Position numbers and translations under genes: made by a program. Shown one piece after another: positions 17,108 through 25,712 of a DNA stretch of 64,000 bases; position 1 is the stretch's first letter, and the number at the start of each line of letters is the position of its first letter. The stretch spans positions 62,001 to 126,000 of the forward strand of contig JAQXDE010000057.1 of the NCBI GenBank assembly GCA_029251525.1, given 5' to 3'. Source of the stretch: Saprospiraceae bacterium. GTDB taxonomy: Bacteria > Bacteroidota > Bacteroidia > Chitinophagales > Saprospiraceae. The notes beneath the pieces are model-generated. The model made no database searches. It saw only the letters and a program-made list of their open reading frames with translations, and was not told the origin of the DNA.

Positions 17108-17115
17108 TAGCTTTG
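17108..17115 (+). promoter_or_regulatory. -7 promoter element of the PLP decarboxylase gene
   Basis: TAGCTTTG fits TAnnTTTG 24 bp before the ATG at 17139, directly after the proS terminator. The -33 element is not clear. Confidence 0.45.
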
Positions 17116-17138
17116 TTTATTGAAAAAAATAAAAGATA

Positions 17139-18566
17139 ATGAAGCTTCAAAAAGCATTTAATGCTACCGATTTTAGAAAAAATGGACATCATTTAATTGA
17201 TACAATTGCTGATTATTTGGAAGATATCACCAAAGGAAAAATACCTGTAATGACTTGGAGGTCTCCAGATGAAGCACTCCAAGATTGGGATCAATATTTA
17301 ACTACTAATTCCTCCTCCGAAGAATTTTACAAAAAAATAATTCAATATTCTATGCACTTGCATCACCCAAAATACATGGGACATCAAGTAGCTCCTCCCC
17401 TCCCTGATACAATATTGAGTGGTTTATTAGTTGGTGCTCTAAAAAACGGATCTGGCCTTTACGAAATGTCCCCGCTCTCTGCCCCTATGGAAAAAATTGT
17501 AATGAATTTTTTCTCAAAACATATAGGTTATGGATACGAGGCAAGTGGGTTTTTAACCTCAGGTGGAACACTAGCCAACTTGACAGCACTACTAACAGCA
17601 CGACAGGTTAAAGGGTATGGGAACATTTGGAATGAAGGGAATCCAGAAGGAAAACAGTTAGCAATTATGGTTTCGGAAGAAGCCCATTATTGTGTTGATC
17701 GTGCCGTTCGAATTATGGGATTAGGTGATGCTGGAATTATCAAAATCCCAACGAATAATGAATTCCAAGCAGATGTATCACAATTAGAAAAAACATATAA
17801 CAATGCAATTACAGATGGAAAAATAATTTTTGCGATTGTAGGAAATGCTTGTTCCACTTCCGTTGGTGCTTATGATAATTTAGAGGCCATTGGAAAATTT
17901 GCACAAAAACATAACCTCTGGTTTCATGCCGATGGAGCACATGGAGGAGCAGCTATTTTTTCTAAAAAATACAAGCCACTAATTAAAGGTATTGAACTCG
18001 CAGATTCAATTATTATCGATGGACATAAAATGATGATGACAGCGGGTTTAATTACTGCTTTAATTTATAAAAATGGAGAAAACAGTTACCGAACTTTTCA
18101 TCAAAAAGCACATTATCTTTGGGAAAACTCAGAGGAAGAATGGTTTAACTTAACCAAGCGAACTTTTGAATGCACCAAGTTTAATTCTGTATTAGAAGTT
18201 TACTCTTTGATTAAAAATTTTGGCGTTGATATTTTTGATGAATATATAACTTGCACTTATGATCTGGCAAGAGAATTTGCAAAATTATTAGAAGCTAATT
18301 CCAATTTTGAAATTGCCCACCAACCTGAATCAAATATCCTTTGTTTCCGAATTTTAAAAAATGGAAAAACTCCCTCCGAGATTAATGAGTTAAATGCTAA
18401 AATTCGTAAACAACTATTACATGATGGAAAATTTTATATCGTTCAAACTATGTTGAATGATTCGATTTACTTAAGAGTAACTTTGATGAATTATTTAACT
18501 AAAATTGAATTATTGGAAGAGTTAATAGAAGAGATTATGACTATTTCCAAAGAATTCGATTTTTAA
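17139..18566 (+). CDS. group II PLP-dependent amino-acid decarboxylase
   Basis: The 475-residue enzyme belongs to the aromatic-amino-acid/glutamate/diaminobutyrate decarboxylase family. The N-terminal HHPKYMGHQVAPPLPD, the ESGFLTSGG-like ASGFLTSGGTLANLTALLTA, His183 in SEEAHYCVDRA, Asp265 in WFHADGAHGG, and the PLP-binding Lys297 in IIIDGHKMMMTAG are all present. The usual Trp after the Lys (HKW) is Met here. The enzyme removes the alpha-carboxyl of an amino acid to form an amine; candidates are DOPA/tyrosine/tryptophan, or 2,4-diaminobutyrate. The substrate cannot be told from this. It is monocistronic. Confidence 0.88.
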   Translation: MKLQKAFNATDFRKNGHHLIDTIADYLEDITKGKIPVMTWRSPDEALQDWDQYLTTNSSSEEFYKKIIQYSMHLHHPKYMGHQVAPPLPDTILSGLLVGALKNGSGLYEMSPLSAPMEKIVMNFFSKHIGYGYEASGFLTSGGTLANLTALLTARQVKGYGNIWNEGNPEGKQLAIMVSEEAHYCVDRAVRIMGLGDAGIIKIPTNNEFQADVSQLEKTYNNAITDGKIIFAIVGNACSTSVGAYDNLEAIGKFAQKHNLWFHADGAHGGAAIFSKKYKPLIKGIELADSIIIDGHKMMMTAGLITALIYKNGENSYRTFHQKAHYLWENSEEEWFNLTKRTFECTKFNSVLEVYSLIKNFGVDIFDEYITCTYDLAREFAKLLEANSNFEIAHQPESNILCFRILKNGKTPSEINELNAKIRKQLLHDGKFYIVQTMLNDSIYLRVTLMNYLTKIELLEELIEEIMTISKEFDF

Positions 18567-19009
18567 CTTAAAAAAACTAATGTAAGAATGAAGACCGTAC
18601 TATGTGCATTATATAATAAATTTACTAAAGATATAATATACACCCTTGAATGTGCCTGACGCAAAACTTGTGCGGAAAAAATTTTGAAGACGTCTGCCCA
18701 AATTTTGATAGTAAACTTTCTCACCACCTGCCTTCCTAAGAAAAATTAAAAAACATCCAACTTCCTTTATCAATATTTACCAGCCAAAGAGCTGAATAGT
18801 AAACCAAAACTAATAAAACATACAAAAATATCCCTCCTTTTAGAAGATAAGACATAGCTTTTTAATATCATGAAATAACCTATTATAATTCCACTTCAAA
18901 GCGTCATTTTATTTTATAATTTTAATAAAATTTAAAATAAAATTTGTTATTTATCGTAAATATCACTATTATAGTGAATATTTATCATGACGTTTAAAAT
19001 TTTAATTAG
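18567..19009. other. 443-bp AT-rich intergenic region with a dyad upstream of the ArsC-like gene
   Basis: No gene is visible in this AT-rich stretch. Near its end a perfect inverted repeat TCACTAT-T-ATAGTGA (18963-18977) is flanked by further AATA/TATT complementarity with one bulge (18959-18982). It lies 28 bp before the ATG at 19010, where an operator would sit. Confidence 0.4.
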
Positions 19010-19384
19010 ATGAGAACTAATAATCGTGAAATTTTAATCTACTATAATCCAGAATCTGTTTCGGATAGAAGAATGGTAGCTCATGCTCAAGGAATGTCTT
19101 CACATATTAGAACATTTTCACATGCAAAATCTCCTTCAACTGGCACCAGTTGGCAAATGATTTTACGATCATTAGATGTACATCCAAAGGATCTCTTAAA
19201 TAAAGCTCATCCGTATTATCAAGAAAATATCAGGGGTCGAGAATTTGATGAGGAAGACTGGCTAACAGTACTAGCCAACAACCCGGAACTAATTAAAGCT
19301 CCAATAGCCGTAAGAGGTAGGCGTGCAATCTTGTGCAATAATCCTACTGACATTTACAAACTCACAGCACCTAGTACACCTTAA
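19010..19384 (+). CDS. ArsC/Spx-like thioredoxin-fold protein without the catalytic Cys
   Basis: The 124-residue protein has the ArsC layout: strand EILIYYNPESVSDRRM, a helical middle with HPYYQENIRGREFDEEDWL, and the C-terminal ENP-type block NNPELIKAPIAVRGRRAIL. In ArsC the first motif is NPxCxxSR; here it is NPESVSDR, so Ser16 replaces the redox Cys. The only Cys is in ILCNNP. It therefore cannot work as a normal arsenate reductase and could be a Spx-like binding protein or a structural relic. A dyad lies just upstream and a terminator follows. Confidence 0.75.
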   Translation: MRTNNREILIYYNPESVSDRRMVAHAQGMSSHIRTFSHAKSPSTGTSWQMILRSLDVHPKDLLNKAHPYYQENIRGREFDEEDWLTVLANNPELIKAPIAVRGRRAILCNNPTDIYKLTAPSTP

Positions 19385-19691
19385 GTTTAATCTTTTAACA
19401 AAAATAAGGTGTAGAACAGCTTCTTCTCTCCCACAAATATCCTGAATAGAGACTCCTACCTATTCGGGATATTTTTAGATAAAACTTCAAAAAAAATTCT
19501 AAAGCTAAATTGATGAGTTCTCACTCATTATTAAGAATAAATTAATGCCGGCATTGATTCTTCGCTTCTGCATTTCTAACTATATCTCTGAGGAAGGTCT
19601 TTGAACAATTTTTTCTCAAATCAATCAACTTTTTATATCTTTGTGACACACTTAAAATACAATAATTTTCACCAAAAAAATAATAAATATT
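19385..19691. other. 307-bp spacer: terminator of one gene and promoter of the next
   Basis: It holds the terminator at 19435-19476, a small ATGAGT/ACTCAT dyad at 19513-19528, and TATCTTTG at 19636-19643, a TAnnTTTG -7 box about 49 bp before the DUF3127 start. No gene is seen. Confidence 0.5.
19435..19476 (+). terminator. terminator of the ArsC-like gene
   Basis: ATATCC-TGAATAG (from 19437) pairs with CTATTC-GGGATAT (19460-19472) with G-T pairing, followed by T's. Confidence 0.78.
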
Positions 19692-20081
19692 ATGGCAGCA
19701 TTCGAAGCAGAAGGCAAATTGTATAAAAAAATGGATATTCAGCAAGTAACAGATACTTTCAAAAAGAGAGAGTTCGTAGTCGAGATGGTTGATGGTGCTT
19801 ACACGCAATTAGTTAAATTTCAAATGGTTCAAAATAACTGTGAAAAACTGGATGGATTTAACGAAGGAGACGAAGTAAAAGTAACTTTCAATTTAAGGGG
19901 TAGAGAGTGGACTAGCCCACAGGGTGAGGTTAAATATTTCAGTACTTTAGACGCATGGAAAATTGATTCTCAAACAGGAACTTCTGTTCAACAAGCAGCT
20001 CCTGCTAGCGCTCCTACAAATATACCATCACCAACTGATGCTCCACCAGCAGCACAAAGTAATGACGATTTACCTTTTTAA
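19692..20081 (+). CDS. DUF3127 protein with an SSB-like acidic tail
   Basis: The 129-residue protein has an N-terminal beta-rich domain (about 1-95). It carries EAEGKLYKKMDIQQVTDTF, KREFVVEMVDG, and VKVTFNLRGREWTSPQGEVK, the DUF3127 pattern and compatible with an OB-like fold. A Pro/Ala/Ser-rich flexible linker (about 96-122) follows and the last residues are NDDLPF. That is the layout of bacterial SSB: OB fold, disordered linker, then an acidic tip ending Pro-Phe that docks repair and replication proteins. A single-stranded nucleic-acid-binding role is inferred. It has its own -7 box and is not in an operon. Confidence 0.85.
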   Translation: MAAFEAEGKLYKKMDIQQVTDTFKKREFVVEMVDGAYTQLVKFQMVQNNCEKLDGFNEGDEVKVTFNLRGREWTSPQGEVKYFSTLDAWKIDSQTGTSVQQAAPASAPTNIPSPTDAPPAAQSNDDLPF

Positions 20082-20452
20082 AAAAAGATAAATTTTAGGT
20101 GATATCTCCAGCATATTCATGCGTTGAAATCACCCTTAAAAAAAGAGCTGAGTCTCTTTGATAATTAAGTCGGAACACTACCTCTGAATTTGCTCAGTCT
20201 AACAAAAAACATCCTCTTTGAGTAAAGAGGATGTTTTTTTTCATTTTGAAACGAGGATAAATTTTATCCATGTAAATATCATTTTGATGTTCCATATTAA
20301 TGCCTACCACAGTGACATTCTTATCCCGTTAATTAAGAGTTTACCGCACGACACATTCATTTTATTCAGACAACTAATATTTAGACAAGTCTATCGCATG
20401 CATTTGGGCTTGAAGGTTTTCTTTTGAGTCAATAAACAATAGTAAAATCAAA
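20082..20452. other. 371-bp 3' region with structured transcript end
   Basis: The transcript of DUF3127 would carry three pairing regions before a strong terminator at 20204-20241: GGTGAT/ATCACC near 20099-20133, AAAGAG-CTGAGT-CTCTTT at 20142-20159, then the terminator. After 20242 no feature is seen. Confidence 0.4.
20204..20241 (+). terminator. strong intrinsic terminator
   Basis: A 16-bp perfect stem (core AACATCCTCTTT) with a 4-nt loop is followed by a run of T's. It lies 123 bp after the DUF3127 stop. Confidence 0.9.
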
Positions 20453-21643
20453 TCATTCTACTAATTCATATACAACTTGCTCTCGATATTGAAATAAAGT
20501 TAGCATTTTATCCAACTCAATATTCCATTCGATAATAGTGCTTGGAGCCTGATGCTTTCCTATTTGAAGTTGAATTTCTAATTCTATTTGAGCAATATTT
20601 GCATCAACGATTGACTTAAAGTTATTATAAGATATAACCCTACTTTCTAAAATAGAATTATATCTATTCCAAAAGGCATTTTTAAAATTTTCTTCTGCGT
20701 AGAATATAAAAAATAAATCAGTGAGGATATTTGGAAACCGCTTATCTTCTATAATATTGAGAGGTGTTTTGCTCAGTCTAAGTCTTAAAGCACCATCTAA
20801 ATCAAACAATACAAATCTAAACTTTTCTTGACCGATAGCATAAAACCTAGCATTATTATGAGGCCAATCTGTATTTGATATGTAAGTTTGAAAGATAATA
20901 TAGTCGATAAAATTATCGATATCAATCTCATCTTTCAAGTATTTAAGATTCTCCACATTTATGGCCTCTAAAAATGCATCTATCCGATCAAAATCACCAT
21001 CCTTTTTTATAAGTTTGTGAGTAGTGATTTTTGCTAGTGTGACAGCATCTTTTTTAACACCATTGAGCCCTGCCATCCCATTAGAGTTAGCCTCCGTCCT
21101 TAAATTCAATAACCCATGAAATTCATTGTTAATATAAACAAGGACAGGTTCTCCATAAGTAAGATCTAAATTTAATTCCGCATTAATTGCTAATTGTGTC
21201 AGACTCAAATCCTTTATCATTGTTTTTACAAAATCATTCCCAGAGTTTCTTAACCGAATTGCTTTGATCTTATCGAGATTATGATGAGGAAGAATTTTAT
21301 TTGGATTAATCAACGAACGATCGCTATTATCATATTTATTTTCAAATTTTACCCCCAAAGTTTTTAATGAAAACCTTGTAGAGAAACCACCTTTAACTTC
21401 CAATTCGACTTTCTCATTTTCTATTACTAAGACTCCATTTCGAAACATACTAAATTGTCCTTTAATTTCGATTTCTTCATCTACCTGACTGGTCATTTCA
21501 TTAAACTCATCACAATTCACCTCAATATTTATGATTGGTAACTCTGTTTCAATTTCCGTAATATCCAAGAGTTCATAATTTTCATAAAACTTAGAACAAC
21601 TAAAAGCTAATGTCAATATTATAAAGAATAGTAATTTTCTCAT
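20453..21643 (-). CDS. CotH-like kinase lipoprotein
   Basis: The 396-residue protein starts with a lipoprotein signal and lipobox AFSC (Cys16). CotH-family signatures follow: IKAIRLRNSGNDF, a helix with IKDLSLTQLAI, PVLVYINNEFHGLLNLR, then NFIDYIIFQTYISNTDWPHN and FRFVLFDLDGAL. CotH proteins are atypical kinases that can phosphorylate proteins; in bacteria most are secreted and lack known targets. Its ATG overlaps the stop of the beta-barrel gene upstream by 4 bp, so the two are translationally coupled. Confidence 0.9.
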   Translation of the reverse strand: MRKLLFFIILTLAFSCSKFYENYELLDITEIETELPIINIEVNCDEFNEMTSQVDEEIEIKGQFSMFRNGVLVIENEKVELEVKGGFSTRFSLKTLGVKFENKYDNSDRSLINPNKILPHHNLDKIKAIRLRNSGNDFVKTMIKDLSLTQLAINAELNLDLTYGEPVLVYINNEFHGLLNLRTEANSNGMAGLNGVKKDAVTLAKITTHKLIKKDGDFDRIDAFLEAINVENLKYLKDEIDIDNFIDYIIFQTYISNTDWPHNNARFYAIGQEKFRFVLFDLDGALRLRLSKTPLNIIEDKRFPNILTDLFFIFYAEENFKNAFWNRYNSILESRVISYNNFKSIVDANIAQIELEIQLQIGKHQAPSTIIEWNIELDKMLTLFQYREQVVYELVE

Positions 21644-22224
21644 AGATTGTTTTTTGTATCCTTAAAAAATGATTTTTCTATTCCAACCAAGAGTGCAAAT
21701 TTTGGATCATTAAAAAAAAACACATCCGGAATATTTTGTAAATTCAGTTTTACTTTGGTTGTCATGAACCATTGATTTTTTAATAGATATTTCATTCCGA
21801 CTGAATAATCTAATCTCCATAAATTTTTATACCCCAATCTAAAATCAGGATCATTAAGATCTATGTTGTTTTGAAAATTAAACCCTGGTGAGACTAGCCA
21901 TTTTTCAGTCAGAGGAAAAACCATCTTTAAAGGAAATACAAGTCGTAAAGTAACAACATTAAATTTTTCGGCATTTCTAACTCCTGAAGCAAAAATAGTT
22001 TTGCCTGCTATTCCAATTGACACGTATTTCTCCTTAACGGAAAAAACGGTTAAACTTCCTCCATAGGTCAAGACATACCCCTTAGAATTTGTTACTTTTG
22101 CAGCATTAAGTTGAAGATTATTATTAAAAGAAAAACCAGAATTCAGGAAAATAGTTCTATCAGGTTGAGCGATAACTTCAAAAGCGGTAAAAATAAAAAA
22201 AAACAAAAAATGTCTCTTTTTCAT
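21640..22224 (-). CDS. small outer-membrane beta-barrel protein
   Basis: The 194-residue protein has a signal peptide ending in VIAQ and then repeated amphipathic strands: GYVLTYGGSLTVFS, YVSIGIAGKTIFA, NVVTLRLVFPLKMVFPL, LDYSVGMKYLLKNQWFM, FALLVGIEKSFF. This suggests a short barrel of about 8 strands in the outer membrane. I cannot name the family. It is the first gene of a two-gene operon with the CotH gene, overlapping it by 4 bp, so the two products are likely to act together. Confidence 0.7.
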   Translation of the reverse strand: MKKRHFLFFFIFTAFEVIAQPDRTIFLNSGFSFNNNLQLNAAKVTNSKGYVLTYGGSLTVFSVKEKYVSIGIAGKTIFASGVRNAEKFNVVTLRLVFPLKMVFPLTEKWLVSPGFNFQNNIDLNDPDFRLGYKNLWRLDYSVGMKYLLKNQWFMTTKVKLNLQNIPDVFFFNDPKFALLVGIEKSFFKDTKNNL

Positions 22225-22391
22225 AGCGTGAGTTTTAATTAAATTAAGCTTGATATATTTTCTTGGTATAATATTTTGAACAATGGTATAACGAAACTAA
22301 TTCAAACTTAGTTGGGTATTTCCGATCTAAATTAGTTTAAATAATTTTTCTAAAAAACAATAATAACTAAGCGTTTTTCTTATTTTGAACA

Positions 22392-22940
22392 ATGAAACAA
22401 CAATTTTTACTTGTTATTATATTTATCTCTTATTCCTCCATTGCAACATCTCAAATCCTTTTTGGTTTTGAGACTAGATGGAGTGATGATTTTCGAGAAT
22501 GGACAATTTTTACAGATGACGAAGAAAAAGAAGGTAATCTGAACATGCGGTGGCAACAGCAAATGGACTGGTCAGAATGGGATTATCGAATTGGTGAATC
22601 TACTGGAAGCATCAAATTAAAATTTAAAAATGATCCTTCTGTTTGGGAGGTTAGAGGTGATGGTGAAATTATCACAATGCGAATGAAATGGAATAATGAT
22701 GTGAATGAATGGACAATTTCTGATGGTTCAACAAAAATAACCTTGAAAGCAGCATATAATAACAATCTCAATGATTGGAAAATTGTTGAAAATAAATTTG
22801 GTACTTTTGAATTGTTTATGGAATGGCAAGATGACCCTCGTAATTGGACGGTAATCGATGAGATGGATAAAAAAATTAGTTTACCTTTTAGGATGGCGCT
22901 CTCATTTCTTGGTATTATTCACTCCATTCCAAAAAATTAA
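22392..22940 (+). CDS. secreted protein with about six Trp-rich repeats
   Basis: The 182-residue protein has a signal peptide (about 1-20). It then consists of about six repeats of near 23 residues, each with an Asp/Asn pair before a conserved Trp. Examples are WSDDFREWTIF, MDWSEWDYRI, NDPSVWEVRG, NNDVNEWTIS, NNNLNDWKIV and DDPRNWTVID. The units alternate short strands and turns, so a beta-solenoid or propeller-like sheet is plausible. Conserved Trp and acidic residues could bind sugars. I do not recognise the family. It is divergent from the CotH/barrel operon and may belong to the same surface function. Confidence 0.65.
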   Translation: MKQQFLLVIIFISYSSIATSQILFGFETRWSDDFREWTIFTDDEEKEGNLNMRWQQQMDWSEWDYRIGESTGSIKLKFKNDPSVWEVRGDGEIITMRMKWNNDVNEWTISDGSTKITLKAAYNNNLNDWKIVENKFGTFELFMEWQDDPRNWTVIDEMDKKISLPFRMALSFLGIIHSIPKN

Positions 22941-22956
22941 CACCATTTTCTCAAAA

Positions 22957-22997
22957 AAAAGTCGCAAGAGAATTTTTCAAAACATCTTACGACTTTT
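22957..22997. terminator. bidirectional terminator between the Trp-repeat gene and pyrH
   Basis: AAAAGTCG-AAGA pairs with TCTT-CGACTTTT with a one-base mismatch, with T-runs on both strands. It serves the gene ending at 22940 (plus) and pyrH (minus). Confidence 0.8.
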
Positions 22998-23016
22998 TTA
23001 ATTAACGAAATTTTAT

Positions 23017-23730
23017 TTATCCTTCCACCAGTGTACCGACAGATTCTCCTTGGATAATTTTCATCAAATTTTCTTTTCCTCCAATATCAAAAACGATAAT
23101 TGGTAAATCATTTTCTTGGCAAAGCGTAAAGGCGGTTGTATCCATGACTTTTAATCCTTTTGTCAATACTTCCTTAAAAGTAATTGTTTGATATCTCGTT
23201 GCAGTTGGATCTTTCTCAGGGTCAGCAGTGTATATTCCGTCTACACGTGTACCTTTCAAAATTACATCCGCTCCAATTTCATTTGCTCTTAATGCCGCAG
23301 CAGAATCGGTAGTGAAATATGGGCTTCCTGTTCCAGCTGAAAAAATTACAACTCGTCCTTTCTTCAAATGGCTTATCGCTTTTCTACGGATATAAGGCTC
23401 AGCAATTTCTCGCATTTCGATAGCCGTAACTAATCGAGTAAAAACATCAATAGCTTCTAATGACCCCTGCAAAGCCATCCCATTAATTACTGTTGCGAGC
23501 ATTCCCATATAGTCGCCTTGTGCTCTTTCGATTCCAGTCTCTTTAGCTTGTAATCCTCTAAAAATATTTCCTCCCCCAATCACAACTGCCACCTGAACTC
23601 CTGCATCTACCAAATCTTTAATTTGTTCAGCATAATGTCTCAACATCAATGGTTGAATTCCAAATTCTTGATCTCCCATCAACGACTCACCACTAAGTTT
23701 AAGAAGAACTCTTTTATATTTAATTGCCAT
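23017..23730 (-). CDS. pyrH: uridylate (UMP) kinase
   Basis: The 237-residue enzyme phosphorylates UMP to UDP with ATP in the cytosol. [28 protein letters not shown], the [17 protein letters not shown] helix, [20 protein letters not shown] and [16 protein letters not shown] are hallmark PyrH blocks. It is the last gene of the rplM-rpsI-rpsB-tsf-pyrH group, as in many Bacteria. A terminator-like hairpin separates it from tsf. Confidence 0.97.
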   Translation of the reverse strand: MAIKYKRVLLKLSGESLMGDQEFGIQPLMLRHYAEQIKDLVDAGVQVAVVIGGGNIFRGLQAKETGIERAQGDYMGMLATVINGMALQGSLEAIDVFTRLVTAIEMREIAEPYIRRKAISHLKKGRVVIFSAGTGSPYFTTDSAAALRANEIGADVILKGTRVDGIYTADPEKDPTATRYQTITFKEVLTKGLKVMDTTAFTLCQENDLPIIVFDIGGKENLMKIIQGESVGTLVEG

Positions 23731-23779
23731 GTTAAATGATATTTACTTTTTGGATAAAATTTATTCTCCGTCTTGGTCA

Positions 23780-23813
23780 AAAAAAAAGCGAATTAAATAA
23801 ATAATTCGCTTTT
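23780..23813 (-). terminator. terminator between tsf and pyrH
   Basis: AAAAGCGAATT (23784-23794) pairs with AATTCGCTTTT (23803-23813); on the minus strand a long T-run follows. It would reduce pyrH transcription relative to tsf. Confidence 0.8.
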
Positions 23814-23843
23814 GTATTCTTATTAATTTTTCATAACAAAAAA

Positions 23844-24692
23844 TTAACCTAGTGCAACATGTTTGAATTCGGTTACAGTTAATTCTTTGTTGGCGCTTTT
23901 CAAATATGATTCGACAGTCATTGAACCATCTTTTACATATACTTGAGCCATTAAGGTATTTTCCTTGAAAAATTTATTCATTTTACCTGATGCAATTTTT
24001 TCTAGCATTGCTTCCGGTTTTCCCAATTGACGAGCTTGATCCATATTGATTTCCATCTCTTTTTCAATCACAGCAGGATCAATACTGTCTTTATTCAAAC
24101 CTAAAGGTTTCATTGCAGCAACTTGCATTGCAACATTCTTACCTGGCTCTACATAATCAGGTCCTTCCAAGTTTAAAGCAACCAAAACAGCAGCACGGTT
24201 ACCCATATGAATATATGGTAAAACTTGACCAGCACCAGCAGCAGTAACTACTTTCTCGTAAGCTTTTACTTCTACTTTTTCTCCAAATACACCTACTTGT
24301 TCTGTTACTTTATCACCTACATTCATTTCTGCGTCGAAAGGTAAAGCTAATAAAGCTTCCAATGAATCAGGAAGATTTTTCAGAGCAACTTCTCCAATAG
24401 AGTTAGCTAAGGCAATAAATGCATCACCTTTACCCACAAAATCAGTTTCACAGCTTAATCGTACAATAATTCCATTATTTCTATTATCAGAAGTTAATGC
24501 GATTACTGCACCTTCTTTTGCATCACGATCTGCTCTCTTAGCTGATAATTTTTGCCCTTTTTTACGAAGAATTGCGATAGCATCTTCAATGTTTCCACCT
24601 GCTTCAGTCAACGCTTTTTTACAATCCATCATACCAGCACCTGAAATGTCACGTAATTCTTTTACGTCTTTAGCTGAAATTTTAACGTCCAT
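23844..24692 (-). CDS. tsf: elongation factor Ts
   Basis: The 282-residue protein exchanges GDP for GTP on EF-Tu. The N-terminal UBA-like part has KELRDISGAGMMDCKKALTE with the conserved Thr-Gly-x-Gly-Met-type contact, and the core has VRLSCETDFVGKGDAF, the EF-Tu-contacting TDFV motif. It lies downstream of rpsB, as usual. Confidence 0.97.
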   Translation of the reverse strand: MDVKISAKDVKELRDISGAGMMDCKKALTEAGGNIEDAIAILRKKGQKLSAKRADRDAKEGAVIALTSDNRNNGIIVRLSCETDFVGKGDAFIALANSIGEVALKNLPDSLEALLALPFDAEMNVGDKVTEQVGVFGEKVEVKAYEKVVTAAGAGQVLPYIHMGNRAAVLVALNLEGPDYVEPGKNVAMQVAAMKPLGLNKDSIDPAVIEKEMEINMDQARQLGKPEAMLEKIASGKMNKFFKENTLMAQVYVKDGSMTVESYLKSANKELTVTEFKHVALG

Positions 24693-24830
24693 CTTTATGA
24701 AAATTTTAGACTTGCCGATTTAAACCGACAGTATGATTAAAATGATTTATTTTTAAATTTTTTCAAACTCTAAAAATGATTTTTTAATAAAATTATTTTT
24801 CGGGTAAGAAATATTCAATTCGAAATTTAA

Positions 24831-25559
24831 TTAAGCTTGCTTTGCAGCAGCTTTATTAGCTTGTTTTGCTTTAGCACCTTCTTTCAACCCCTCTTGGATT
24901 GCTTCAACCATATAATTAACTACAATTGAAATTGATTTAGATGCATCGTCATTTGCGGGAATCGCATAATCTACAATATTAGGATCACTATTAGTATCTA
25001 CCATACCAAAAGTTCTCATTCCTAATTTTGTAGCCTCTGCCAAAGCAATGTGCTCGTGTCCTATATCAACGATAAAAATTGCTCCAGGTAATCGATTCAA
25101 GTTTGCGATTCCACCCAAGACTCTTTCTAATTTATTTCTTTCTCGGGTTAACGTTAATTTTTCTTTCTTTGTTACACTAGTTAAAGATGTGTCTGCTAAC
25201 ATTGTATCAATAGTCTGCATTTTTTTTACAGATTTACGGATAGTTGAAAAGTTAGTCATCATACCTCCTAACCACCTGTCCACAACAAAAGGCATACCCA
25301 CACTCAGTGCTGCTTTGGAAACGATATCTCGTGCTTGCTTTTTAGTAGCAACAAAAAGAACTTTTTTACCTGATGCAGCAATTTGTTTTAATGCTTTTGC
25401 AGCACGATCCATTTCAACATCAGTTCTATTCAAATCGATGATATGGATGCCTTTTCGCTCCATAAAAATATTCGGTTGCATTTTAGGGTTCCACTTTCTC
25501 TTCATGTGGCCGAAGTGAACGCCTGCATCCATTAACTCTTGATAAGTAGGTTTAGCCAT
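24831..25559 (-). CDS. rpsB: 30S ribosomal protein S2
   Basis: The 242-residue protein has the S2 blocks: QELMDAGVHFGHMKRKWNPK, GIHIIDLNRT, RWLGGMMTNFSTIRKS, and IVDIGHEHIALAEATKLGM, with a C-terminal Ala/Lys tail. It binds late in 30S assembly and helps S1 recruitment. It is located in the classic rpsB-tsf order. Confidence 0.97.
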   Translation of the reverse strand: MAKPTYQELMDAGVHFGHMKRKWNPKMQPNIFMERKGIHIIDLNRTDVEMDRAAKALKQIAASGKKVLFVATKKQARDIVSKAALSVGMPFVVDRWLGGMMTNFSTIRKSVKKMQTIDTMLADTSLTSVTKKEKLTLTRERNKLERVLGGIANLNRLPGAIFIVDIGHEHIALAEATKLGMRTFGMVDTNSDPNIVDYAIPANDDASKSISIVVNYMVEAIQEGLKEGAKAKQANKAAAKQA

Positions 25560-25654
25560 TTTACTATTTTTTAGTTTGTTAATTTCTTTTTATCAAAAAA
25601 CTAAATCGTTTTTATAATTTCAAAAAAATATTATTCAAACAGATTTTAAAAAAA

Positions 25655-25680
25655 ATTGAAACGCCCAAATAAAACTGGGC
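25655..25680 (-). terminator. hairpin between rpsI and rpsB
   Basis: GCCCA (25663-25667) and TGGGC (25676-25680) pair. On the minus strand GTTTCAATTTTTTTT follows, so it may be a weak terminator or attenuator that separates the two halves of the group. Confidence 0.45.
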
Positions 25681-25712
25681 AAAATAAATCCGCAAAAGCG
25701 AATCCGCAACGA

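Noticed and set aside
20218-20427. Plus-strand open frame over the DUF3127 terminator
   Set aside because: It starts at a TTG inside a strong terminator stem and encodes a Phe/Ile/His-rich product of AT-rich non-coding type.
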